A stretch of DNA of 7,495 nucleotides from Kiritimatiellia bacterium (GTDB taxonomy: Bacteria; Verrucomicrobiota; Kiritimatiellia; UBA8416; SLMC01). The first letter of the stretch is position 1. Each line of letters opens with the position of its first letter. The position numbers were made by a program, and so were the translations under genes. Below are positions 1 to 6,291 of the stretch, piece after piece. The stretch is taken from positions 1-7,495 of the forward strand of contig SLMC01000334.1 in the NCBI GenBank assembly GCA_007133745.1, in the 5' to 3' direction. The notes under the pieces were generated by a model. The model did not search any database. It saw only the letters and a program-made list of their open reading frames with translations, and was not told the DNA's origin.

Positions 1-137
1 AAAAATGGCTCTTCCGCAGAATTTGCGGGTCAACTCTGTCTCTTATGTGTGCCCGAACCGTATCTCCTTCCGTCTCGGTGGAAGACAGTCGGTGAAGGGT
101 ATCCGAGAAAGGGCTGACATCTTGCGAAAGGGTTCGT
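1..137. other. Short region downstream of the kinase, possible weak terminator
   Basis: No gene is visible. On the minus strand, CCGCA-AATTC-TGCGG (28-14) forms a 5-base stem, and a run of five T (5-1) follows 8 bases later. The distance is long for an intrinsic terminator, and the left edge cuts the view. Confidence 0.25.
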
Positions 138-1394
138 TCAGGCTCTGATTTGACTCGACGGATCGGCGGCGCTGCCCGGATAGGCGGCATCGACAAAGGC
201 CGCTACATAGGCGCCTACGGACGGATAGCGGTCGCCGCGATTCGGTGCGATCGCCTTCTCGACAACCCGCCGCACGGCCTCGTTCTCGATACCCGACAGC
301 GTTACGGGCAAGGCGTCCAGCACATCCTGGAACTGGGCATCCCGAGGAAACGGCGTTTTACCGGTGAACATTTCATAGGTTATAATGCCCATCGAATAAA
401 CATCGGTGGACACGTCAAGGTCTTCCCCGCGAATTTGCTCCGGACTCATGTAGGCGGGTGTGCCCATAATGAATTCCTGCTGCCGCGTGTTGATCAGGCA
501 GGCTATCCCGAAATCGATGATTTTCAGCACGCCGTCTTCGGTCAGAAGCAGGTTTTCAGGCTTCAAATCGTTATGAAGCACGCCCTTGCGATGCGCGTAG
601 GACAGCGCGTCGGCGCACACCGAAAGCGCCTGAGTGACAGTCTCGAGTTTCAGGTAGCCGTACACGTCCAGCAGGCCGCGCAAGGTGCTGCCTTCAATGT
701 ATTCCATAACCAGAAAAAAACGGGGGCCGACCTTGTCGAGGTTATGGAGATGCACGATATGCGGATGCGAAAGCCGCATGGCGATCAAGGCTTCCTGCTT
801 AAGCGAATCGATCGCCTGCTTGTCGAATGTCAACGCCTTGTTCAATATCTTCACCGCCACTTCGGCTTCGAGAAAAACATCCTGCGCCTTGTACACGGTG
901 CCCGTGCCGCCTTCTCCCAAAAGCCGCAGCAAGCGATAGCGATTGGTCAGCCAACGGCCGGGAGATGTCTTGCGGCTCGCGCCCGGTGCGCCCCCGCGCG
1001 ATACCGCTTTCTTCCCGGGCGCCGACGCCTTCGAAAACGGGATGCGCTTGGGCGGTTCCGCAATTTTCATAGCCCTCTTCCGACGTTCGGCCTGAGCCGC
1101 GACTGCGGGACCAGCCGCCGGTTTCTGAGCGAACTTCCGTACCGGACGACTCTGTTGCAAGCGCACAGGCTTGTGAACCGGCACAGTCTCCCGCTTGGGC
1201 ACGGAAAGATTCAGATGAATCAAACTCTCGGCGCCCGGCGCCGTGACCACCCGCAAGGCCGACCCCTGTTTCCTGGCCGGCACAGCGAACAGACCCGGCG
1301 TCGACGCGGACGGCGCTTTCCGCCCGTCATCCTTCGACTGTTCCGGCGGAACCGAAGCCTCGTTCGAATTGGAATTCTTGTCGTTTTCGCTCAT
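138..1394 (-). CDS. Soluble Hanks-type serine/threonine protein kinase with a long basic N-terminal tail
   Basis: The 418-residue protein is an ATP-dependent Ser/Thr kinase of the bacterial eukaryotic-like type. The kinase domain covers about residues 153-402: glycine loop GEGGTG (160-165), VAVK lysine K182, probable helix-C glutamate E201, catalytic loop HNDLKPEN (274-281, D276, N281), DFG (294-296), GTPAYMSPE (311-319) and helix-F D331. The usual HRD arginine is asparagine (N275), so it is a non-RD kinase. Residues 1-150 are rich in K, R, P, S and A and look disordered. No membrane segment, PASTA, WD40 or TPR domain follows, and the protein ends soon after the kinase fold, so it is probably cytoplasmic with an unknown input. 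I chose the ATG at 1394, starting MSENDKNS, because it lies 4 bases after the flavoprotein stop. An upstream in-frame start at 1643 would overlap that gene by 245 bases and adds implausible Arg-rich sequence. No strong Shine-Dalgarno is seen, which suggests coupling to the upstream gene. Substrate unknown. Confidence 0.93.
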   Translation of the reverse strand: MSENDKNSNSNEASVPPEQSKDDGRKAPSASTPGLFAVPARKQGSALRVVTAPGAESLIHLNLSVPKRETVPVHKPVRLQQSRPVRKFAQKPAAGPAVAAQAERRKRAMKIAEPPKRIPFSKASAPGKKAVSRGGAPGASRKTSPGRWLTNRYRLLRLLGEGGTGTVYKAQDVFLEAEVAVKILNKALTFDKQAIDSLKQEALIAMRLSHPHIVHLHNLDKVGPRFFLVMEYIEGSTLRGLLDVYGYLKLETVTQALSVCADALSYAHRKGVLHNDLKPENLLLTEDGVLKIIDFGIACLINTRQQEFIMGTPAYMSPEQIRGEDLDVSTDVYSMGIITYEMFTGKTPFPRDAQFQDVLDALPVTLSGIENEAVRRVVEKAIAPNRGDRYPSVGAYVAAFVDAAYPGSAADPSSQIRA

Positions 1395-1398
1395 AATC

Positions 1399-3387
1399 TC
1401 AGTCGTCGTAAATGGCGCCCTGCCGAAAACGCGCCCAGGCGGTTTCGAACCACAAATCGCTTTCCGGAATGGGCTTGCGCGGCGTCCACGCCGTCTTGAC
1501 TTTGCCGTCCGCAAGAATCTCCGTTTCCATGACTTTTTCCCTGAACGCGGCGTCTTCGGGCGCCACGCGCCACTCGGGGCCGAGCCGGTCGTGAACCGGC
1601 GTTCCGGCGGGATCCACAACGATCGCCGAACCGCGACTGCCAACCCCGTCGCGGACCGCTGCCAATACCGCTTCGAGGTACACGGCGTGGGCGAAACAAA
1701 GATGCCGATTGCGCAAGGCTTCCTTCATGTCCTCCGCCCCGGCATAGCGACAGCCGGCCGTGTCAAGACGCGCCCATTGATCCCACGCCTCGGCCACGGC
1801 TTTTTCCAGCCCCGCTCGCACGCGTATATGGGCGCCGTCCCGGGACATGCGCTGCTGAAACGCCTCGCGCTCGTCCTGCCAGCTCGCCGTAGCGGAACGG
1901 CAACGGTCCAGCCAGGCCAGAACACGCTCGCCCTGCCAACTCAGCGCGTCGCGCGCGGCGTCCCGCGACACGGTCCAATCCTTGCATCGGTTCGCGATAT
2001 ATTCCGCCGCGCGGAAGCCCGCCACCTGCCCCGAATTCAAGGCCGAACCGCCCGGCCGATAGACGCCATGCGATCCGTTGACTTCGCCCACCGGGAAGAG
2101 CCGGCGCACATTGACGCTCTCCCACCAATGGGTGCCGGCCAAGCCTCCGTTGTTATGCTGAGCGCACACGGCAATTTCGAGCGGTTCGCGGGTCACGTCG
2201 ATGCCATGATCCAGATACAGCTCGATCGCGCCCGGATTCATGGCGCGCAGCCGCTCGATCGGCGTGGCCTGCAAGGCTTTCGATTTCTCGAGATACTCGC
2301 GCGCCTCGTCGCTCAAGGTCTCGAACGAAAAGTCCGTCGGATTGCGTCTGAAATCCAAGAACACGCGCCGCCCCTTCAGCGCCGTTTCCATGTACACGCA
2401 AATGTCCACAATCGACGAGCCGCCCGCCACCTTGCGCGAGTCGAACGGCCATTGATAGCCCTTGAGGAACACCATGGAATTCATCTCGCCCGCGGTCTCG
2501 AAATAGTCGGTCAGAAATTCCTTTTCGTCGGACACCCCGTCAGCCGCCGTGCTGATAAACCGCGGCGCCACCTGCATATAGGTGCCGGACACGTTCCAGC
2601 GAAACTTGGTGGACGCCATGCCATACTGCGATTCGGCCAGGTTTCTCGCCTGCGCGCCGGCCATCAGCGCCAAACCGATCCCGCCGACATGCACGTCGGG
2701 ATACACGCTGGTCTTGTACAGGCCGCCCGGGCCGCCGGTCGCGAACACAATGTTCTCGGCTCCGTACGCCCGCAAACGCCCATCGTCGCCGATCGCCAGC
2801 GCGCCGGCCGCGCGCCGACCCGATCCCGAAGCGTCCGGCAACACGATTAGCTCGACCACATGCCTGCCTTCTTCCACCGCAATATTCAATCGTTTCACTT
2901 CGCGAATCAACGCGCGGCACATCTCGCGCGAGGTATAGGGCCCGATCGACGTCGCGCGCTGACGGGGATCATGGTCGGTCTTGTAGCCAATGAACTGGCC
3001 GTAGGCGTCGCGCGGAAACGGCACGCCCATGTTGACCAAATTCAGAAACGCGCGCGGCGACAAACTGGCCTCCACCAAAGCCAGATCTCCGTGCATGCCG
3101 CCGTTGCCGTAATACATTCTGGCCAGCTCGACCGGCGAATCCGCATCCTCGCCGCACAAAGACAGCTTGTAATACGTCTGCTTGTCGCTGCCGGTATTGA
3201 TCGAGGTGCCCATCTCCAGCCCTTCGGTCAATATCCGCACATCCTCCACGCCGTTCGCCCGAAGCTGCACCGCCGCGTTCAAGCCCGCCGCGCCGCTGCC
3301 GATCACCAGCGTATGCGTCCACGTCAAAGGAACCTCGACAGCCGACCCGTCAGCGGCTTTCATCTTCAATGTCGCCTTATCGTCCAT
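1399..3387 (-). CDS. FAD-dependent oxidoreductase, fumarate reductase/succinate dehydrogenase flavoprotein-like, stand-alone
   Basis: The 662-residue flavoprotein resembles the FrdA/SdhA/NadB superfamily. Visible marks are the Rossmann motif GSGAAG (30-35) in VIGSGAAGLNAA, a second FAD-binding stretch ATGGPGGLY (216-224), and the C-terminal FAD/active-site block: CAQHNNGG (H411), LFPVGEVNGSHG (430-440) and YRPGGSALN (R444). The last matches the Arg-Leu-Gly-Gly-Asn-Ser block of succinate dehydrogenases, so H411 and R444 are likely substrate or proton-transfer residues. The region with HDPRQRATS (139-147) differs clearly from classical SdhA, and GSRGS (583-587) sits where the family has its ESRGAH-type motif. 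There is no signal peptide and no gene here for an iron-sulfur or cytochrome b partner, so a soluble oxidoreductase of unknown substrate is most likely. The start at 3387 follows a purine-rich ribosome site (AAAGGGG at 3404-3398, then GTGGG) and begins just before the Rossmann fold. Longer in-frame starts to 3564 add low-quality sequence. The stop is 4 bases before the kinase. L-aspartate oxidase is a less likely alternative. Confidence 0.88.
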   Translation of the reverse strand: MDDKATLKMKAADGSAVEVPLTWTHTLVIGSGAAGLNAAVQLRANGVEDVRILTEGLEMGTSINTGSDKQTYYKLSLCGEDADSPVELARMYYGNGGMHGDLALVEASLSPRAFLNLVNMGVPFPRDAYGQFIGYKTDHDPRQRATSIGPYTSREMCRALIREVKRLNIAVEEGRHVVELIVLPDASGSGRRAAGALAIGDDGRLRAYGAENIVFATGGPGGLYKTSVYPDVHVGGIGLALMAGAQARNLAESQYGMASTKFRWNVSGTYMQVAPRFISTAADGVSDEKEFLTDYFETAGEMNSMVFLKGYQWPFDSRKVAGGSSIVDICVYMETALKGRRVFLDFRRNPTDFSFETLSDEAREYLEKSKALQATPIERLRAMNPGAIELYLDHGIDVTREPLEIAVCAQHNNGGLAGTHWWESVNVRRLFPVGEVNGSHGVYRPGGSALNSGQVAGFRAAEYIANRCKDWTVSRDAARDALSWQGERVLAWLDRCRSATASWQDEREAFQQRMSRDGAHIRVRAGLEKAVAEAWDQWARLDTAGCRYAGAEDMKEALRNRHLCFAHAVYLEAVLAAVRDGVGSRGSAIVVDPAGTPVHDRLGPEWRVAPEDAAFREKVMETEILADGKVKTAWTPRKPIPESDLWFETAWARFRQGAIYDD

Positions 3388-3397
3388 AATCAACCCA

Positions 3398-3404
3398 CCC
3401 CTTT
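3398..3404 (-). promoter_or_regulatory. Ribosome binding site deciding the flavoprotein start
   Basis: On the minus strand the purine-rich AAAGGGG lies 10 bases before the ATG at 3387, with a further GTGGG in between. It supports this start over the in-frame ATG at 3408, which lies upstream of the purine run and so cannot use it. Confidence 0.55.
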
Positions 3405-3485
3405 CCATGCGGCGCCTATGCCGCCTTTCTTGCCGCTTGTCTCTTCGCCCGCCGTTGCGCGTGGCGGGATGAAACGCCTGTTTAA

Positions 3486-3511
3486 GGAAGGGCAACAGGA
3501 TACGCCCTTCC
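3486..3511. other. Inverted repeat in the gap between dehydrogenase and flavoprotein
   Basis: GGAAGGGC (3486-3493) and GCCCTTCC (3504-3511) form a perfect 8-base stem with a 10-base loop, inside the 224-base gap between the two minus-strand genes (3388-3611). No T-run follows on either strand, so it is not a standard intrinsic terminator. It could be an mRNA processing or attenuating hairpin, or a decayed repeat. I see no convincing promoter in this gap. Confidence 0.4.
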
Positions 3512-3611
3512 CAAACGCCATCTCCTTCACCTGCGACGCAAGGTCGCGGGGGTCGGGAAAACACCAGGGATCCACGGCTGCGCCAGCCACACGGCCTACA
3601 GGATCAAACCG

Positions 3612-4382
3612 CTACAGGCGCGCCACGGAAAAACCGCCATCCACCATGACCACCTGACCGGTGGAATAGGCGAAATCGCCACGCGCCAAAGCCGCCGCCG
3701 CCTTGCCGATATCCTTGGCCTCGCCCCAGCGCGGCTGAACCAGCAGTCCTTCGGCAATCAACGCATCGTATTTCTCCTTGACCGCGCTGGTCATGTCGGT
3801 CGCGATGATGCCGGGCCGTATCTCGTAAACCGGTATGCCATACTCGCCCAATCGGGCGGCATACAGTTTAGTCGCCATGCTTACCCCGGCCTTGGACAAA
3901 CAATATTCGCCGCGCGCCGGCGAAGCGACCGTAGCCGAAATGGACGAAATATTGACAATACAGCCATCGAAGCCGGCATCCGCCTTCTTCTGCTCAACCA
4001 TCCACCGGGCGACGGATTGCGTCAGAAAATACGGCCCTTTGAGATTGATGGTCATGACCCGATCGTAACTCTCTTCCGTCGCATCCAGCAGATCCGTCCG
4101 CACCAGCGGCGCCACGCCGGCGTTGTTGACCAGCACATTCAACCGTCCGAACCGCTCGCGAATGGCATCCAGCATGGAGGTTCGCGCGGCCGTATCGGTC
4201 ACGTCGGCCCGGCAATACAGCGTTTCCGAGCCCAGCTCGCGCAAAGTCTCCAATGCGGGCTGCACGGCATCCTCCGGGTGGATGTCGCATACGGCCACAT
4301 CGCATCCGTCCGCCGCCAAACACTGCGCAATGCCCAATCCGATCCCTCGTCCCGCCCCTGTAATCAATGCCGTTTTTTTCAT
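3612..4382 (-). CDS. Short-chain dehydrogenase/reductase (SDR), FabG-like
   Basis: The 256-residue protein is a classical SDR that would catalyse NAD(P)(H)-dependent oxidation or reduction of an alcohol/ketone. All family marks are present: TGAGRGIG cofactor loop (8-15), NNAG (86-89), and the tetrad N113, S147, Y160 and K164 (YCLSK). The PG turn after strand beta-6 is IRPGIIATDM, and the C-terminus VMVDGGF is typical of FabG-like members. Aspartate D33 at the end of strand beta-2 usually means NAD(H) preference, whereas R12 in the glycine loop is often seen in NADP(H) users, so the cofactor is undecided. The length matches the family. The ATG at 4382 has AGGA 4 bases upstream on its strand plus further AGGA repeats, and a promoter lies about 40 bases upstream. 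No fatty-acid synthesis genes surround it, so it is more likely a catabolic or sugar/steroid-type dehydrogenase than housekeeping FabG. It may share a transcript with the flavoprotein. Confidence 0.95.
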   Translation of the reverse strand: MKKTALITGAGRGIGLGIAQCLAADGCDVAVCDIHPEDAVQPALETLRELGSETLYCRADVTDTAARTSMLDAIRERFGRLNVLVNNAGVAPLVRTDLLDATEESYDRVMTINLKGPYFLTQSVARWMVEQKKADAGFDGCIVNISSISATVASPARGEYCLSKAGVSMATKLYAARLGEYGIPVYEIRPGIIATDMTSAVKEKYDALIAEGLLVQPRWGEAKDIGKAAAALARGDFAYSTGQVVMVDGGFSVARL

Positions 4383-4421
4383 AGCGTCCTATTCCTATCC
4401 TTTCGATTAACCCAAGCGCCA

Positions 4422-4450
4422 TTTATGGCAGGCCCGGCAGAGTTTGTAAA
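4422..4450 (-). promoter_or_regulatory. Sigma70-like promoter for the dehydrogenase (and possibly the operon)
   Basis: On the minus strand the -35 box is TTTACA (4450-4445, 5 of 6 to consensus) and the -10 box is CATAAA (4427-4422, 4 of 6), with an ideal 17-base spacer. The expected transcript start is about 30-35 bases upstream of the ATG at 4382, leaving room for the AGGA ribosome site. Confidence 0.55.
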
Positions 4451-4579
4451 GCATGAAGACTAATCTGTCCCCGAAAAACGTTCTCGCCCCCGATTTTCGA
4501 CAGTCTGAAACGTTTTTATCCTGCTGTCATTCTTTTCCGCGCTTCTCGAACGCACCAGCGCACGACCACCCCGCCTTTT

Positions 4580-4606
4580 TTCCGTGTCTTCCGCGTTTTC
4601 CGTGGT
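4580..4606 (-). repeat. Three tandem 9-base units of the ACCACGGAA type
   Basis: Read on the minus strand the units are ACCACGGAA, AACGCGGAA and GACACGGAA, directly adjacent. On the plus strand each unit starts TTCCG. In frame this gives the peptide TTENAEDTE, a pattern that recurs as a spurious translation in environmental bacterial genomes. It is likely a copy of a dispersed repeat, not coding. Confidence 0.6.
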
Positions 4607-4631
4607 AGAAAATCCTCCACTTCCCACTCTC

Positions 4632-4658
4632 CACGAACGCACCAACACACGAACGCAC
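4632..4658. repeat. 11-base direct repeat, 16-base period
   Basis: CACGAACGCAC occurs exactly at 4632-4642 and 4648-4658. A related CGAACGCACCA occurs at 4547-4557 and again at 4634-4644, so the 9-base tandem repeat is bracketed by copies of the same word. Confidence 0.6.
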
Positions 4659-4737
4659 GTTTTACGTTTCACTTTCCACGCTCCACCCTCTTCGTTGCCT
4701 TCTGTCCCCCGGCGATTTGCGAGGCGCCATTTTTTTC

Positions 4738-4769
4738 TTGCATTCGCCTCCTGTTTCCCGTTATAGAAT
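4738..4769 (+). promoter_or_regulatory. Putative enolase promoter
   Basis: TTGCAT (4738-4743) could be a weak -35 box. TATAGAAT (4762-4769) offers a -10 box as TATAGA at 18-base spacing or TAGAAT at 20. It would give a 5' leader of about 45 bases before the enolase ATG. The -35 match is poor, so this is tentative. Confidence 0.4.
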
Positions 4770-4802
4770 ACCCGCTGTATCAGGAATGTTCAACTCTTGT
4801 CC

Positions 4803-4810
4803 GGAAAGGA
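4803..4810 (+). promoter_or_regulatory. Enolase ribosome binding site
   Basis: The purine run GGAAAGGA ends 9 bases before the ATG at 4820 and fixes the enolase start. Confidence 0.65.
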
Positions 4811-4819
4811 AGACCGATC

Positions 4820-6094
4820 ATGTCTATCATCGTCGATATATGCGCCAGAGAAATCATGGATTCCCGCGGCAACCCCACGCTGGAGGCGGACGTCTATCTG
4901 GAAAACGGGATTATGGGCCGAGCCGCCGTGCCGTCCGGCGCCTCGACCGGCGAAAACGAAGCCGTCGAACTGCGCGATGGCGACAAGAAACGCTATCTCG
5001 GCAAAGGCGTTCTCAAGGCGATGGACAACGTCAACAACATTATCGCCCCGGCCCTGATCGGCTACGAAGTGATCGAACAGGCGGAAATCGACAAGAAAAT
5101 GATCGAGCTGGACGGCACGTCCAACAAGAAAAAACTGGGCGCCAACGCCACGCTGGCTGTCTCGCTCGCCGTGGCCAAAGCTGCCGCCGAGCATACCGAA
5201 TTGCCCCTCTTCCGCTATCTGGGCGGCCCGAACGCGCGCACGCTGCCCGTCCCGATGATGAACGTGCTCAATGGCGGCGCGCATTCCGATGCGCCGGTGG
5301 ATATTCAGGAATTCATGATCATGCCCAAGGGCGCGCCCTGCTTCTCGGAAGCGCTGCGCATGGGCGCGGAAACCTTTCATGCCCTTAAGGCCGTGCTCAA
5401 AGACAATGGCATGAGCGCCAATGTCGGCGACGAAGGCGGATTCGCACCCGAGCTGAAGAACAACGAGCAGGCGCTGGAACTCCTGATGAAGGCCATTAAA
5501 AAAGCCGGCTACAAGCCCGGCAAGGACATCTTTATCGCCCTGGATCCGGCCTCCAGCGAATTCTTCGATGCCAAGACGAAGAAATATGTCTTCAAGAAAA
5601 GCGACGGATCCAAGCGCACCGCCAAGGACATGACCGATTACTACGAAGCGTGGACGAAGAAATATCCCATCATCAGCATCGAGGACGGCCTGGCCGAGAA
5701 CGACTGGAACGGATGGAAGACGCTGACCGAGCGGCTGGGCGATAAAATCCAGCTTGTAGGCGACGACTTGTTCGTCACCAACACCCGTTTTCTGGCCAAG
5801 GGCATCGAGATGGGCGTTGCCAACTCGATTCTGATCAAGGTCAACCAAATCGGAACGCTGACCGAAACGCTGGAAGCCATTGAAATGGCCAAGCGCGCCC
5901 AATATACCACCGTCATCAGCCACCGCTCCGGCGAAACGGAAGATACCACCATCGCCGACATCGCGGTCGCCACGAACAGCGGACAAATCAAGACCGGCTC
6001 GCTTTGCCGTACGGACCGCATCTGCAAATACAACCAGCTTCTTCGTATCGAGGAAATGCTGGGCGCCGAAGCCGTCTATGGCGGCGTGGTATAG
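4820..6094 (+). CDS. eno: Enolase (phosphopyruvate hydratase)
   Basis: Enolase converts 2-phosphoglycerate to phosphoenolpyruvate and water in glycolysis and gluconeogenesis, with Mg2+, in the cytoplasm; in many bacteria it also joins the RNA degradosome. The 424-residue length is normal. The mobile loop SGASTGE is at 39-45, and H155 and E164 lie in the AHSDAPVDIQEF stretch. The catalytic base pair is E205 (GDEGGF) and K340 in the signature ILIKVNQIG. Metal ligands are D242, E288 and D315. The substrate loop SHRSGET is at 367-373, and K391 lies in SGQIKTG. All essential residues are present. Mild deviations are SDAP where many enolases have ADNN after H155, and GSLCRTDRIC where GSLSRTDRIA is common. 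The start has a good ribosome site and the N-terminus aligns with the family. It lies upstream of an FtsB-type gene on the same strand, separated by 197 bases of repeats. Confidence 0.99.
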   Translation: MSIIVDICAREIMDSRGNPTLEADVYLENGIMGRAAVPSGASTGENEAVELRDGDKKRYLGKGVLKAMDNVNNIIAPALIGYEVIEQAEIDKKMIELDGTSNKKKLGANATLAVSLAVAKAAAEHTELPLFRYLGGPNARTLPVPMMNVLNGGAHSDAPVDIQEFMIMPKGAPCFSEALRMGAETFHALKAVLKDNGMSANVGDEGGFAPELKNNEQALELLMKAIKKAGYKPGKDIFIALDPASSEFFDAKTKKYVFKKSDGSKRTAKDMTDYYEAWTKKYPIISIEDGLAENDWNGWKTLTERLGDKIQLVGDDLFVTNTRFLAKGIEMGVANSILIKVNQIGTLTETLEAIEMAKRAQYTTVISHRSGETEDTTIADIAVATNSGQIKTGSLCRTDRICKYNQLLRIEEMLGAEAVYGGVV

Positions 6095-6101
6095 ACTTGC
6101 A

Positions 6102-6134
6102 CGGGCATCGCCCGCCTGCCTGGGGCAGACAGGC
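6102..6134. repeat. Two adjacent hairpins just after enolase
   Basis: Eight bases after the enolase stop, CGGGC (6102-6106) pairs with GCCCG (6110-6114) around ATC. Next, GCCTGCCTG (6114-6122) pairs with CAGACAGGC (6126-6134) around GGG with one C-A mismatch. The two stems share base 6114. Six A bases (6135-6140) follow on the plus strand, so there is no U-run for a standard terminator of enolase. The hairpins may still protect the mRNA 3' end, or be copies of a dispersed palindrome. Confidence 0.55.
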
Positions 6135-6152
6135 AAAAAAGGTTAAGGAAAG

Positions 6153-6206
6153 CAGGTTTCGGTGTTCAGGTTTCAGGATTTTCCGACACCTGAAAACCGA
6201 AACCTG
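6153..6206. repeat. 18-base inverted repeat built from CAGGTTTC words
   Basis: The arm 6153-6170 (CAGGTTTCGGTGTTCAGG) pairs with 6189-6206 (CCTGAAAACCGAAACCTG) with one mismatch, leaving an 18-base loop. CAGGTTTC occurs again at 6167-6174 and its complement overlaps the right arm, so alternative foldings exist. It lies between enolase and ftsB and could act as a partial terminator, though no clear T-run follows (only CTTTAT). It looks like a dispersed short-period repeat. Confidence 0.6.
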
Positions 6207-6291
6207 AAACCTTTATGCCCAAGCAAACGGAAAAGGCCAATACATACACGAAAAACGTTTGTCTTATTCCGATAGGGTTTACAAGCCACTC

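Larger units (their letters stand above)
4383..4819. other. Divergent intergenic region with promoters and short repeats
   Basis: These 437 bases separate the minus-strand redox/kinase genes from enolase. They hold a promoter for the dehydrogenase, a likely enolase promoter, a three-unit 9-base tandem repeat (4580-4606) and a direct repeat (4632-4658). The middle part (about 4490-4730) is C/T-rich on the plus strand and low in complexity. Short open frames here have no ribosome site and read through the repeats, so I see no gene. Confidence 0.75.

Noticed and set aside
150..1499. 449-residue open frame on the plus strand opposite the kinase
   Set aside because: A shadow of the kinase reading frame; it has no motif and no start signals.
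1395..1643. Longer kinase form starting at 1643
   Set aside because: It would overlap the flavoprotein by 245 bases and adds an Arg/Pro-rich segment typical of out-of-frame translation; the start at 1394 fits the gene junction.
1243..2850. 535-residue open frame on the plus strand opposite the flavoprotein and kinase start
   Set aside because: The composition is rich in R, H, A and G with no domain, and it lies across two well-supported minus-strand genes.
3486..3511. Intrinsic terminator after the dehydrogenase
   Set aside because: The stem is good but no U-run follows on the minus strand, and it lies about 100 bases after the stop; listed only as an inverted repeat.
3388..3564. N-terminal extension of the flavoprotein to 3564
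   Set aside because: The added 59 residues are basic, low in complexity and unlike the family, and the ribosome site supports 3387.
4580..4658. Possible CRISPR array
   Set aside because: The units are 9 to 16 bases with no spacers of regular length and no cas gene nearby.
4460..4672. 70-residue minus-strand frame containing TTENAEDTE
   Set aside because: It is a translation of the 9-base tandem repeat and flanking sequence without a ribosome site; not a gene.
4790..6136. 448-residue open frame antisense to enolase
   Set aside because: It mirrors a strongly coding enolase in a GC-rich genome and has no recognisable domain or ribosome site; such antisense frames are common artefacts of codon bias.
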